From the NCBI RefSeq assembly GCF_014205335.1, contig NZ_JACHNH010000001.1, positions 5,388,501 through 5,452,500 on the forward strand: a stretch of DNA of 64,000 nt, in the 5' to 3' direction. Shown in pieces: positions 9,129-17,638 of the stretch. This stretch comes from Amorphoplanes digitatis. GTDB taxonomy: Bacteria; Actinomycetota; Actinomycetes; Mycobacteriales; Micromonosporaceae. The first letter of the stretch is position 1. Each line of letters begins with the position of its first letter. The position numbers and the translations under genes were made by a program. The notes under the pieces are model-generated. The model did no database searches. It was given only the letters and a program-made list of their open reading frames with translations, and was not told the origin of the DNA.

Positions 9129-9793
9129 CCCGCATCCTGGTCGTCGACGACGAACCGCAGATCCTGCGCGCCCTGCGGGTCAACCTGCGCGCCCGCGGCT
9201 ACGAGGTCGTCACCGCCGGCGACGGCGGCGCCGCACTGAAGGCAGCCGCCGACAACCCGCCCGACCTGGTGGTGCTCGACCTCGGCCTGCCCGACCTGGA
9301 CGGCGTCGAGGTCATCGGCGGGCTGCGCGGCTGGACCGCCGTCCCGATCGTGGTCCTCTCCGGCCGGGCCGAGAGCCGCGACAAGGTCGACGCCCTCGAC
9401 GCCGGCGCCGACGACTACGTCACCAAGCCGTTCGGGGTGGACGAGCTGCTGGCCCGCATCCGGGCCGCCCTGCGCCGGGCGCAGCCCGCCGCCGAGCATC
9501 CCGCCGTGGTCACCGTCGGCCGGTACGCCGTCGACCTGGCCGCGCGCACCGTCTCGCACGACGTGAAGCTGACGCCGACCGAGTGGCAGATCCTCGACCA
9601 CCTGCTGCGCAACCCCGGCATGCTGGTCAGCCAGCGCCTGCTGCTGCGCGACGTGTGGGGGCCGCAGTACTCGACCGAGACGAACTATCTGCGGCAGTAC
9701 ATGGCCCGGCTGCGCCGCAAGCTCGAGGAGGATCCGGCGCACCCGAGGCACCTGCTCACCGAGCCGGGCATGGGCTACCGGTTCGCGCCCTGA
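9125..9793 (+). CDS. kdpE: KdpE OmpR-family response regulator
   Basis: A 222-residue receiver plus winged-helix regulator. The ATG overlaps the kdpD stop (ATGA), so translation is coupled. Receiver acids are at DDE (residues 8-10), the phosphoacceptor is D52 (LDLGLPDLDG) and K101 lies in TKPFG. The C-terminal domain carries the OmpR pattern LTPTEWQILDHLL, LLRDVWG and TNYLRQYMARLRRKLE. It normally activates kdpFABC in response to KdpD. Its 3' end overlaps the convergent regulator gene by 19 bp. Confidence 0.96.
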   Translation: MTRILVVDDEPQILRALRVNLRARGYEVVTAGDGGAALKAAADNPPDLVVLDLGLPDLDGVEVIGGLRGWTAVPIVVLSGRAESRDKVDALDAGADDYVTKPFGVDELLARIRAALRRAQPAAEHPAVVTVGRYAVDLAARTVSHDVKLTPTEWQILDHLLRNPGMLVSQRLLLRDVWGPQYSTETNYLRQYMARLRRKLEEDPAHPRHLLTEPGMGYRFAP

Positions 9794-10269
9794 TCGCCCC
9801 GCGCGGCGGCGGCCTTGAGCTCGGCCCAGCGCTCCAGCATGGCCGGCAGGTTGTCCTGCACCCAGTTGTAGAAGTCGCTCATGCCCGCCAGTCGCTCCCC
9901 CGCGATCGTGTCGCGCCCGCCCGCGGCGGCGGCGCCCTGCGCCGCGGCGTCGGCAAGGGTCTTCAGGAGGGTCATCTTGGCGACGGTCACCTCGTACCAG
10001 GAGTCGTCCACGAGGCGGTAGCGGTCGCGGCGCGAGCCGGGCACGTGCTCCCGGGTCACCATGCTGAGCTGGGTCAGGTAGCGCACCGCGCCCGAGATGG
10101 CCGCCGGGCTGACGTCAAGGCGCTCGGCCAGCTCCCCCGCGCTCAGCGACCGCTCGTCGGCCGCCATCAGGGTGAACACCACCCGGCCGGCCATCCGCGG
10201 GAAGCCCCAGTCGCCCAGCAGCCGGGACATGTCCTCCACAAAGCTGCGCAGCGCGGTCTCGTCCCGCAT
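9775..10269 (-). CDS. GbsR/MarR-type winged-helix transcriptional regulator
   Basis: A 164-residue cytoplasmic regulator. The core has the MarR/GbsR helix-turn-helix pattern SLSAGELAERLDVSPAAISGAVRYL (residues about 41-65), then a wing with the basic turn PGSRRDRYR, and a helical C-terminal dimerisation region. The opening FVEDMSRLLGDWGFPRMAGRVV is typical of GbsR-like proteins next to ABC exporters. The ATG has GAGGGGG upstream. It is divergent from the ABC operon, and the 72-bp gap holds a perfect 18-bp palindrome that is the likely operator for autorepression and exporter control. The ligand is unknown. Confidence 0.85.
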   Translation of the reverse strand: MRDETALRSFVEDMSRLLGDWGFPRMAGRVVFTLMAADERSLSAGELAERLDVSPAAISGAVRYLTQLSMVTREHVPGSRRDRYRLVDDSWYEVTVAKMTLLKTLADAAAQGAAAAGGRDTIAGERLAGMSDFYNWVQDNLPAMLERWAELKAAAARGDQGANR

Positions 10270-10304
10270 GCGGACCCCCTCGCGTCAATTTTTCGTGTAC
10301 GAAC

Positions 10305-10322
10305 TTTCACACATGTGTGAAA
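10305..10322. promoter_or_regulatory. 18-bp perfect palindrome, probable GbsR/MarR operator
   Basis: TTTCACACATGTGTGAAA is a perfect palindrome in the gap between the divergent regulator and the ABC exporter operon. It lies 20 bp before the GTG of the first (broken) exporter ORF and 36 bp from the regulator ATG, so it could control both directions. The AT-rich surroundings fit a promoter region. Confidence 0.7.
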
Positions 10323-10341
10323 CGAGTGTAGCTTCTGAAAC

Positions 10342-10512
10342 GTGGAAAATGCGATCTCGGTAGCCGGCCTGACCAAGCGGTTCGGCCGGGTCACCGCGCT
10401 CGACGGTCTCGACCTGACCGTCGCGCAGGGTGAGGTGCAGGGGTTCCTCGGCCCGCCGCGACATGCCGATAACCTGACCCGGCACCACTCGCCCCTGCGC
10501 AAAGGGAGCTGA
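10342..10512 (+). pseudogene. Truncated duplicate of an ABC-transporter ATPase N-terminus
   Basis: A 56-codon reading frame starting at GTG encodes ISVAGLTKRFG, ALDGLDLTVAQGEV and GFLGP. These align closely with the first 45 residues of the intact ATPase that starts 2 bp downstream (ISITGLSKSFG, ALDGLDLTVATGEV, GFLGP). The match stops exactly before the Walker A motif: GPNGAGK is replaced by unrelated PPRHADNLTRHHS and a stop. This is a duplicate ATPase gene that lost everything from Walker A onward. It may now act as a short translated leader for the operon (inference). Confidence 0.75.
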
Positions 10513-10513
10513 C

Positions 10514-11422
10514 ATGACCACCTCCGACGGGCCCGCGATCTCGATCACCGGGCTGAGCAAGTCGTTCGGGGCCGCCAAGGCCCTCGACGGGCTCGACCTG
10601 ACCGTTGCCACCGGCGAGGTGCATGGCTTCCTCGGCCCGAACGGCGCGGGAAAGACCACCACCATCCGGGTGCTGCTCGGCCTGCTGCGTCCCGACGCCG
10701 GCGAGGTGCGGCTGCTGGGCGGCGACCCGGGCCGCGACGCGGTCGCCCTGCACGGCCGGCTGGCCTACGTGCCCGGCGACGTCACGCTCTGGCCGGGCAT
10801 CACCGGCGGCGAGGTCATCGACCTGCTCGGCCGGATGCGCGGCGGCATCGACCGGCGCCGGCGCGACGAGCTGCTGGAGCGGTTCGACCTGGACCCCCGC
10901 AAGAAGGCGCGCACCTACTCCAAGGGCAACCGGCAGAAGGTCGCCCTGATCGCGGCGCTGGCCGCGGACGTCGAGCTGCTGCTGCTCGACGAGCCGACGT
11001 CGGGCCTGGACCCGCTGATGGAGTCGGTGTTCCAGCAGTGCATCCAGGAGGTGAAGCGGCAGGGCCGGACGGTGCTGCTGTCCAGCCACATCCTGGCCGA
11101 GGCCGAGGCGCTGTGCGACCGGGTGAGCATCATCCGGCTCGGCCGCACCGTCGAGTCCGGCACGCTGAGCGAGCTGCGGCACCTGACCCGCACGTCGGTC
11201 ACGGTCGAGACGGCGGAGTCGCCGGCCGGCATCGAGGCGCTGCCCGGCGTGTACGACGCGGTGGTCGAGGACCATCACGCCCGCTTCGACGTCGACACCG
11301 CCCAGCTGGACGCCGTGGTGCGCCGGCTCGCGCCGCTCGGCGTGCGCAGCCTGACCAGCACGCCGCCGACGCTGGAGGAGCTGTTCCTGCGCCACTACGG
11401 CGACCAGGAGGTGCCGTCTTGA
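10514..11422 (+). CDS. ABC exporter ATP-binding protein (DrrA-like)
   Basis: A 302-residue ATPase energising the membrane partner encoded next. Walker A GPNGAGKTTT (about residue 40), a Q-loop-region YVPGDVTLW, signature YSKGNRQKV (in place of LSGGQ), Walker B LLLLDEPTSGLD and switch histidine SSHILAEAE are all present. The last 80 residues form the accessory domain usual for drug or polyketide exporters. The ATG at 10514 follows AAAGGGAG. Its stop codon overlaps the TTG start of the permease, implying translational coupling. Regulation by the divergent GbsR-type protein is likely. Confidence 0.93.
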   Translation: MTTSDGPAISITGLSKSFGAAKALDGLDLTVATGEVHGFLGPNGAGKTTTIRVLLGLLRPDAGEVRLLGGDPGRDAVALHGRLAYVPGDVTLWPGITGGEVIDLLGRMRGGIDRRRRDELLERFDLDPRKKARTYSKGNRQKVALIAALAADVELLLLDEPTSGLDPLMESVFQQCIQEVKRQGRTVLLSSHILAEAEALCDRVSIIRLGRTVESGTLSELRHLTRTSVTVETAESPAGIEALPGVYDAVVEDHHARFDVDTAQLDAVVRRLAPLGVRSLTSTPPTLEELFLRHYGDQEVPS

Positions 11423-12996
11423 CCGGGACCCTCGGCCTGCTGCGCTTCATGCTCCGCCGTGAGCGTTTCGGCCTGCCGTGGTGGTTGCTCGGCGCGACGT
11501 TGCTCGTGCTGATCCAGTCCACCCAGAGCCAGACCCTGTACGGCACGCCCGAGGCCCTGGAGAAGCTGCGCCACTCGATCGGCGGCAACACCGCCGTGAT
11601 CGCGATGAGTGGCCCGACCCGGCTGCTGGACGCCATCGGCGGCGAGGTCGTGTTCGAGATCCTCGGCTTCGTGTCCATCGTGGTCGCGCTGATGAGCATG
11701 TTCCTGGTCGGCCGGCACACCCGCGCCGAGGAGGAGACCGGCCGCGCCGAGCTGCTCCGCTCGGCGCGGGTCGGCAAGCGGGCCCCGCTGGCGGCGGCGC
11801 TGTCGCTTGCCGCGCTGGCGAACCTGGCCGTCGCGGTGCTGGTGTTCGCCGCGACCGCCGGCACCGGCCTGCCGGTCGGCGGCTCGCTGCTGTTCGGCCT
11901 CGCGACCGCCGCCGTCGGCATCACGTTCGCCGCGCTCACCGCCCTCGCGGCGCAGGTCTTCGAGAACGCCCGCGCGGTGTACGGCGCCGTCGCGCTCGTC
12001 CTCGGGGCGGCCTACGTGCTGCGGGCCGCCGGCGACGTCGGCAACGGCGCTCTGTCCTGGGCCTCGCCGATCGGCTGGAGCCAGCGCACGTTTCCGTACA
12101 CCGGCGACCGGTGGTGGCCGCTGTTGCTCGCGCTCTGCACCTCCGCGCTGCTGGTGGCGGGCGCGGTGGCGCTGCTCGGGCACCGCGACTTCGGCGCCGG
12201 CCTGGTGCCGCCCCGGCCCGGCCGGCCCACCGCCTCCCCCGCGCTGCGCAACGCGTACGCGCTGGCCTGGCGCCTGCAACGCGGTTCCCTGATCGGCTGG
12301 GCGGCCGGGCTCTTCCTGCTCGGCGCCGCGTACGGCTCGATCGGCGACACCATCGAGCAGTACTTCCTGGACAACCCGGAGGTCGCCAAGTTCCTGCCGG
12401 GCGGCACCGCGGACCTCGTCGACGCCTACCTGGCACTGACCGTCGGGCTCTCCGCCCTGCTCGCGGCGGCCTACGGGGTGGCGGCCACGCTGCGGCTGCG
12501 CGGCGAGGAGACCTCCGGCCGGGCCGAGCCGGTGCTGGCGACGGCGACCGGCCGCGGCACCTGGCTGGCGAGCCACCTCAGCGTCTCCCTGGCCGGCAGC
12601 GCCCTGGTGCTGCTCACGTTCGGCCTCGGCGAGGGTTTGGCGTACGGCCTGACCGTCTCGGACGCCGGCCAGATACCGCGCCTGGCGGCGGTCGCGCTCG
12701 CCTACCTGCCCGCGGTGTGGCTGATCGTCGCCGTGGTGGTGCTGGTGCTCGGCTGGTTGCCGCGCGCGTCCGCGGCCCTGGCGTGGGTGGCCGTCGGCTA
12801 CTGCGCGGTCATCGCGCTCTTCGCCGACTCGTTCGACCTGCCCGGCTGGTCGCGACGCGCGTCGCCGTTCGCGCACACCCCGCAGGTCCCGCTCGACAAC
12901 CTGGGCGTCGCGCCGCTGCTCGTCATCGGCCTGGTCGCCGCGTCGCTCGTGGCGGCCGGCTACGCCGGACTACGCCGCCGAGACCTCGGCTACTAG
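11419..12996 (+). CDS. ABC exporter permease, polyketide-antibiotic type (TnrB-like)
   Basis: A 525-residue integral membrane protein with about 12 hydrophobic segments arranged as two similar halves, each containing a conserved EEETGRAELL or GEETSGRAEPVLAT motif near a charged loop. This two-half layout is that of putative polyketide-antibiotic exporters (COG3559 type). The TTG start at 11419 overlaps the ATPase stop; the next in-frame ATG is within the first helix. It forms an exporter with the preceding ATPase; the substrate is unknown. Confidence 0.88.
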   Translation: MTGTLGLLRFMLRRERFGLPWWLLGATLLVLIQSTQSQTLYGTPEALEKLRHSIGGNTAVIAMSGPTRLLDAIGGEVVFEILGFVSIVVALMSMFLVGRHTRAEEETGRAELLRSARVGKRAPLAAALSLAALANLAVAVLVFAATAGTGLPVGGSLLFGLATAAVGITFAALTALAAQVFENARAVYGAVALVLGAAYVLRAAGDVGNGALSWASPIGWSQRTFPYTGDRWWPLLLALCTSALLVAGAVALLGHRDFGAGLVPPRPGRPTASPALRNAYALAWRLQRGSLIGWAAGLFLLGAAYGSIGDTIEQYFLDNPEVAKFLPGGTADLVDAYLALTVGLSALLAAAYGVAATLRLRGEETSGRAEPVLATATGRGTWLASHLSVSLAGSALVLLTFGLGEGLAYGLTVSDAGQIPRLAAVALAYLPAVWLIVAVVVLVLGWLPRASAALAWVAVGYCAVIALFADSFDLPGWSRRASPFAHTPQVPLDNLGVAPLLVIGLVAASLVAAGYAGLRRRDLGY

Positions 12997-13004
12997 GGGC
13001 CCGG

Positions 13005-13934
13005 ATGCTGCATGTACGGGTGATCACACCCGAGGAACGCACCGAGGCGGTACTGGAAGAGCTGGCGGGCGACGTGGCGGTCACCCACCTGATCGTGCTG
13101 CCCGGCGCCGCCCGCTCGCCGCGCGGCGACGTGCTGGAGTTCGACGTGGTCCGCGAGGGTGCCAGCGTCGTGCTGGACCGGCTGCGCGCCCGCGGGCTGG
13201 ACACCGACGGCGCGATCGTCGTCGAGCGGGTCGACGCCGCGTTGTCGGCGTCGGCCGACCGGGCCGCACGGCGGGTACCCGGGCTGGGCGTCGACGCCGT
13301 GGTCTGGCAGGAGCTCGAGCAGCAGACCGGCGAGGAGGCCGAGCTGTCCGGCTCGTTCCTGGCGTTCATGACCATCGCCATGATCATCGCCGCGATCGGT
13401 GTCCTGCTCGACCAGCCGATCCTGATCGTCGGATCGATGGTCGTCGGCCCGGAGTTCGGCCCGCTCTCCGCCCTCTGCGTCGGCATCGTGCGGCGCCGAT
13501 GGCGGCTGGTCCGCCGCTCGGGGCTGGCCCTCGCGGCCGGCTTCCCGTTCGCCATGGTCGTCACGGTGCTGGCGGTGTGGCTGCTCACCGCCCTCGATCT
13601 GGTGGACCGGTCGATGCTGCTCCAGGAGCGGCCGCTCACCGACTTCATCTGGCGCCCGGACGCGCTGTCCTGGGTGATCGGCTTCCTCGGCGGCGTGGCC
13701 GGCATGCTCTCGCTCACCTCGGCCAAGACCGGCACGCTGGTCGGCGTGCTGATCTCGGTGACCACCATCCCCGCGGCGGCCAACGCCGCGGTCGCGCTGG
13801 CCTACGGCGCACACGAGGAGGCGGTCGGCTCCGCGCTCCAGCTGGTCATCAACGTGGCGGCGATCGTTGTCGCCGGCGTGCTCACCCTGCTGTTCCAGCA
13901 GGTCGTGTGGCGGCGTACCCGGCCGGCGGGCTGA
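13005..13934 (+). CDS. DUF389 (TIGR00341-like) membrane protein
   Basis: A 309-residue protein with an N-terminal soluble region of about 110 residues (MLHVRVITPEERTEAVLEEL) and five to six membrane helices beginning at residue 122. The motif PILIVGSMVVGPEFGPLSA is characteristic of DUF389, a family of unknown function. ATG at 13005 starts 8 bp after the permease stop, so it may ride on the exporter operon. It converges on the flavohemoglobin gene with only 1 bp between stops. Confidence 0.85.
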   Translation: MLHVRVITPEERTEAVLEELAGDVAVTHLIVLPGAARSPRGDVLEFDVVREGASVVLDRLRARGLDTDGAIVVERVDAALSASADRAARRVPGLGVDAVVWQELEQQTGEEAELSGSFLAFMTIAMIIAAIGVLLDQPILIVGSMVVGPEFGPLSALCVGIVRRRWRLVRRSGLALAAGFPFAMVVTVLAVWLLTALDLVDRSMLLQERPLTDFIWRPDALSWVIGFLGGVAGMLSLTSAKTGTLVGVLISVTTIPAAANAAVALAYGAHEEAVGSALQLVINVAAIVVAGVLTLLFQQVVWRRTRPAG

Positions 13935-13935
13935 G

Positions 13936-15144
13936 TCAGTCCAGGTCCGCCTGCCACAGGTCCGGGCCGAAGACCTCGTACTGGATGTCGCGCACCGGAA
14001 CGCCGCGCTCGATCAGCGAGCCCCGGATCGCCTGCATGAACGCGATCGGCCCGCACAGGTAGTAGAGCGCGTCCTCCGGCAGGTCCACTCCGGACAGACT
14101 CATCATGCCGCCGTGCACGCCGGCGACGGGCAGCTCGCTGCCCGAGCCGTCCTCGTACCAGACCCGCAGCGAGGATCCGGGCAGCCGGGCGAGGTCGCCG
14201 GCCAACTGGCGGCGCAGCGGGAACGCGCGCTCGTTCGCGTCGGCGTGCAGCAGCGTGACCTGAAGGCTCGAACCCGCCGCGACCAGGTGCGAGATCATCC
14301 CGGCCATCGGGGCGACCCCGATCCCGGCGCTGACGAACACCGCCGGCCGGCCGCCGTCGTCGAGCACGACGTCGCCGTACGGCACGCTCAGGCTGAGCTC
14401 GTCGCCGACCTGGATCCGGTCGTGCAGCAGCGTCGACACCTCGCCGTCGGGCTTGCCGCCGCCGTGCACCCGCTTGACGGCGAAGTAGCGGTGCTCGCCG
14501 TCGTCGGCCCGGGTCAGGCTGAACTGGCGCGGCTGGCGCACCCCGTCCGGCATCGGCGCCTGCACGGTGATGTACTGGCCGGGCAGCGAGGTACGCACCG
14601 GCCGGTCGTCGACGCGCCGCATGACGAACTGCACGACGTCGTCGGCCTCGGGCACCTTCTCCGCGACGCGCCACCGCCGCCACACCCGCTCCGCGGTCAC
14701 CCCGCGCGCGCTGTACAGGCCGCGTTCCTGGTTGATCAGCGCGTAGGCCATCAGCCAGTAGACCTCGTCCCACGCGGCCGCGACGTCGGCGGTGACCGCG
14801 TCGCCGAGCACGTCGCCGATGGCCCACATCAGGTTGTCCCGCACGATCTGGTACTGGTCCGGGCCGATGCCCAGCGTCGCGTGCTTGTGCGCGATCCGGG
14901 TCAGCAGCCGCTCCGGCAGCTGCCGCGGGTGCTTGACCAGCGCGGTCGCGAACACCGCAACCGAGCCGGCCAGGGCCTTCGGCTGGCTGCCGTCGGCCTG
15001 GTTACCGCGGTTGAACACCCCGTCGAGGAGTTCCGGGTGCCCGGCGAACATGTGCGCGTAGAACCGTGTCGCGATCTCGGCGATGTTGTCGCCGACGACC
15101 GGCAGCGTGGCCTCGACGATCGGCCGGGCCTTGTCCGACAGCAC
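13936..15144 (-). CDS. hmp: Flavohemoglobin, nitric oxide dioxygenase
   Basis: A 402-residue cytoplasmic enzyme converting NO and O2 to nitrate with NAD(P)H. The globin domain (residues 1-140) has distal Tyr29 (RFYAHMF), Gln in GNQADG and proximal His88 (KHATLG). The FAD domain contains RQFSLTRA and the NAD domain GIGVAPMAGM and YYLCGPIAFMQA, ending with VFGPDLW. The GTG at 15144 follows GGGAGG by 8 bp. It probably protects against NO and could be part of the hypoxia/NO response suggested by the left end, but I see no DevR-like box at its promoter. Confidence 0.97.
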   Translation of the reverse strand: MLSDKARPIVEATLPVVGDNIAEIATRFYAHMFAGHPELLDGVFNRGNQADGSQPKALAGSVAVFATALVKHPRQLPERLLTRIAHKHATLGIGPDQYQIVRDNLMWAIGDVLGDAVTADVAAAWDEVYWLMAYALINQERGLYSARGVTAERVWRRWRVAEKVPEADDVVQFVMRRVDDRPVRTSLPGQYITVQAPMPDGVRQPRQFSLTRADDGEHRYFAVKRVHGGGKPDGEVSTLLHDRIQVGDELSLSVPYGDVVLDDGGRPAVFVSAGIGVAPMAGMISHLVAAGSSLQVTLLHADANERAFPLRRQLAGDLARLPGSSLRVWYEDGSGSELPVAGVHGGMMSLSGVDLPEDALYYLCGPIAFMQAIRGSLIERGVPVRDIQYEVFGPDLWQADLD

Positions 15145-15208
15145 CTGTGACCTCCCGGGTGAGGAATGGGCACGCCCCTCCCGACACTATCCACGATTCG
15201 GGCGCCGG

Positions 15209-15883
15209 CTACGCGGGATCGGATATCGCGCCCGGCCGGACCAGGCCGGTCTCGTAGGCCAGGACCGCAGCCTGTACGCGGTCGCGCAGCCCGAGCTTGG
15301 TCAGGATCGCCGAGACGTGCGTCTTGACCGTCGCCTGGGTGAGGAAGAGCCGCTCGGCTATCTCGGTGTTGGTCAGCGCGCGGGCGACCAGCGTCAGCAC
15401 CTCGGCCTCCCGGGCGGTGAGCAGGTCGAGCCGCCGGTCCGGGCCCGGGCCGGCCGGCAGGCCCGCCGCGAACCGGTCGAGCAGGCGCCGGGTCACCGTC
15501 GGCGCCAGCAGCGCCTCGCCGCGGGCCACCACCCGGACGGCGTCGGCCAGCTCGGCCGGGCGGATGTCCTTGAGCAGGAAGCCGCTCGCACCGGCCCGCA
15601 GCGCGGCGAAGACCGGCTCGTCGAGGTCGAACGTGGTCAGCATGACGACCCGGGCGGCGCTGCCGGACGCGACGATCCGCCGGGTCGCCTCGATGCCGTC
15701 CATCCTGGGCATCCGGACGTCCATCAGCACCACGTCGGGCCGGAGCTCGGCGGTCAGCGCCACCGCCGCCAGCCCGTCGCCTGCCTCGCCGACCACCTCG
15801 ATGTCGTCGCGGGCCTCCAGGATCATCGCGAACCCGGCGCGGACCAGCTCCTGGTCGTCGGCGAGCACGACGGTGACGCTCAC
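15209..15883 (-). CDS. NarL/LuxR-family response regulator
   Basis: A 224-residue receiver plus LuxR helix-turn-helix regulator. The phosphoacceptor is D55 (VVLMDVRMPRMDG), with LTTF and GFLLKDI as receiver switch motifs. The DNA-binding end is LTAREAEVLTLVARALTNTEIA and ATVKTHVSAILTKLGLRDR. The GTG at 15883 overlaps the kinase stop codon, so the two are translationally coupled. It is the partner of the adjacent DesK-like kinase; the target is likely the divergent DUF6069 gene or its own operon. Confidence 0.95.
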   Translation of the reverse strand: MSVTVVLADDQELVRAGFAMILEARDDIEVVGEAGDGLAAVALTAELRPDVVLMDVRMPRMDGIEATRRIVASGSAARVVMLTTFDLDEPVFAALRAGASGFLLKDIRPAELADAVRVVARGEALLAPTVTRRLLDRFAAGLPAGPGPDRRLDLLTAREAEVLTLVARALTNTEIAERLFLTQATVKTHVSAILTKLGLRDRVQAAVLAYETGLVRPGAISDPA

Positions 15884-16977
15884 GCGGGCGCTCCAAGGGG
15901 CAGGCGGGCCGAGACGCGGAACCCGCCGGCGGGCAGCGGTCCGGCGTCGAGGCTACCGCCGACCAGCCGGGCGCGTTCGCGCATGCCGACCAGGCCCGCG
16001 CCGGCGCCGTGCGGGGCGGGCACCCGAGCGGCCGGCGCGCCGTCGTCGGTGATCTCCAGGTGCAGCGCGGCGTCGGTCCAGCGCAGGTCGACCTCGGCCC
16101 GGGTCGCCCGCGCGTGCCGCAGCGTGTTGGTCAGCGACTCCTGGACGATCCGGTACGCGGACAGGCTGACGTCGGCCGGCACGATCCGGGCGGGCCCGGC
16201 CCGGTTGACGGCCACCGCGAGCCCGGCCGCGCCGAGCGAGGCCGCGAGCGCGTCGAGCTGGTCGAGGCCGGGCTGGGGCGATCGCGGCTCGGTGCCGTCC
16301 GGGCGCAGCGCCTGGAGCATGACCCGCAGCTCGCCAAGGGCCGATCGGCCGGCGTCCTGGATCGTGTCGAGCGCGGCCCGGGCCCGCTCCGGCCGCCGGT
16401 CGAAGACGTCCGCGGCCGCGCCGGCCTGCACCACCATCAGCGACACGTTGTGCGCGATCACGTCGTGCAGTTCGCGGGCCAGCCGCGCGCGCTCGTCCGA
16501 GACGATCCGGCGGCGCTCCTGCTCGCGCCGGATGCACCGGGTCCGGGCCAGCTCGCCCCAGGCCCAGCCGAGCAGGGACCCGAAGACGGCGGTGACCAGC
16601 TCGGCCCAGCCGCCGTGCAGGTACGACCAGGGCGTCAGGGCGAGCATCACGGCCAGCGCCCGCAGCGAGACCCGCGGCGGCCTGATCCGGGCGTAGGAGA
16701 TCAGCGGCGCGGCGGCCAGCCCCAGCCAGCCGACCTGCGGCGCGAGCGCCTCGATGCCGATGCCGGCGGCGATCGCGAGGCCCATCGCCGCCTCCGGCCA
16801 CCGGCGCATCAGCAGGAGCGTGGCCGCCTGGGCGAGCCCGCAGCACACGGCGGCAACGGTCGCGGCGACGGTGCCGGGCCCCTCCGGCACGGCGAGGATC
16901 AGCGCGGTCAGCAGGACCGCGAGCACGCCGGCCCAGGCCGCGTCGGAAACGGCCGGCCTCATCCGGAAGGTCCTCAT
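15880..16977 (-). CDS. HisKA_3-type sensor histidine kinase
   Basis: A 365-residue membrane kinase with about five N-terminal helices, a dimerisation helix with the phosphohistidine in ARELHDVIAHNVS, and an ATPase domain with TNTLRHARAT, DDGAPA and GAGLVGMRERARLVGG. ATG at 16977 was chosen because GTGAGGGGC lies directly upstream; the frame stays open further but without a ribosome site. It phosphorylates the co-encoded NarL-type regulator. The stimulus is unknown; membrane stress is common for this family. Confidence 0.93.
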   Translation of the reverse strand: MRTFRMRPAVSDAAWAGVLAVLLTALILAVPEGPGTVAATVAAVCCGLAQAATLLLMRRWPEAAMGLAIAAGIGIEALAPQVGWLGLAAAPLISYARIRPPRVSLRALAVMLALTPWSYLHGGWAELVTAVFGSLLGWAWGELARTRCIRREQERRRIVSDERARLARELHDVIAHNVSLMVVQAGAAADVFDRRPERARAALDTIQDAGRSALGELRVMLQALRPDGTEPRSPQPGLDQLDALAASLGAAGLAVAVNRAGPARIVPADVSLSAYRIVQESLTNTLRHARATRAEVDLRWTDAALHLEITDDGAPAARVPAPHGAGAGLVGMRERARLVGGSLDAGPLPAGGFRVSARLPLGAPA

Positions 16978-17120
16978 GCCCCTCACGGTAGGCCGCCGGG
17001 CGCCGCGGCTCATCCGTCGCGGGAACGACCCGGTCTCCGTCCCTGGGGCGATCCGGGACGAGGCCCGCGCGCCGGATCGTGGTGGGCAGTCCGATGCCGG
17101 CACCACTCCAGGAGGATCCG

Positions 17121-17573
17121 ATGAACATCCGATGCGTACGCATGCGGCGCGTGACCCGCGCCCTCGCCGTCGTGGCCGCGACCGGGGCGGCGTACACCGT
17201 CTGGACGATCGCGCACCAGGTCGCCGGCGTCGAGCTGGTCGTGGACCGCGGGTCCGGCCGCACCACCGTGACGCCGGCCGCCGTCGTGCTCGCGACCGTG
17301 GTCGCCGGGCTGGCGGCCTGGGCGCTGCTGGCCCTGCTCGAACGCCGCACCCGGCGCGCCGCGGCGCTCTGGTCCGGCACCGCCGGCGCCGTCCTGCTGG
17401 TCTCGCTGCTCGGCCCGATCGGCTCGGCCGTCGGCGCCGGCGCGACCGCCGCGCTGGTGGCGATGCACCTGGCGGCCGGCGCCGTGCTGATACCGCTGCT
17501 GGCCCGAAGCTCCGTGGCGTGCCGCGAGTCCGATCCGGACACTGCGCCTTCCCTCGCCGTTAACCGCGGGTAA
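17121..17573 (+). CDS. DUF6069-type four-helix membrane protein
   Basis: A 150-residue protein with four hydrophobic segments (about residues 10-30, 45-70, 80-105, 110-130) and the typical opening VTRALAVVAATGAAYTVWTI. Family DUF6069 has no known function. ATG at 17121 is preceded by AGGAGG. It is divergent from the two-component system, with 143 bp shared between them, so it is a plausible direct target of that regulator. The LCP gene follows 65 bp later. Confidence 0.75.
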   Translation: MNIRCVRMRRVTRALAVVAATGAAYTVWTIAHQVAGVELVVDRGSGRTTVTPAAVVLATVVAGLAAWALLALLERRTRRAAALWSGTAGAVLLVSLLGPIGSAVGAGATAALVAMHLAAGAVLIPLLARSSVACRESDPDTAPSLAVNRG

Positions 17574-17638
17574 AGATGATCGCCAGGGCGGTGGGATTGG
17601 CTCCCGCACAACGATCCGTCCCCCTGAGGAGTCAACGC

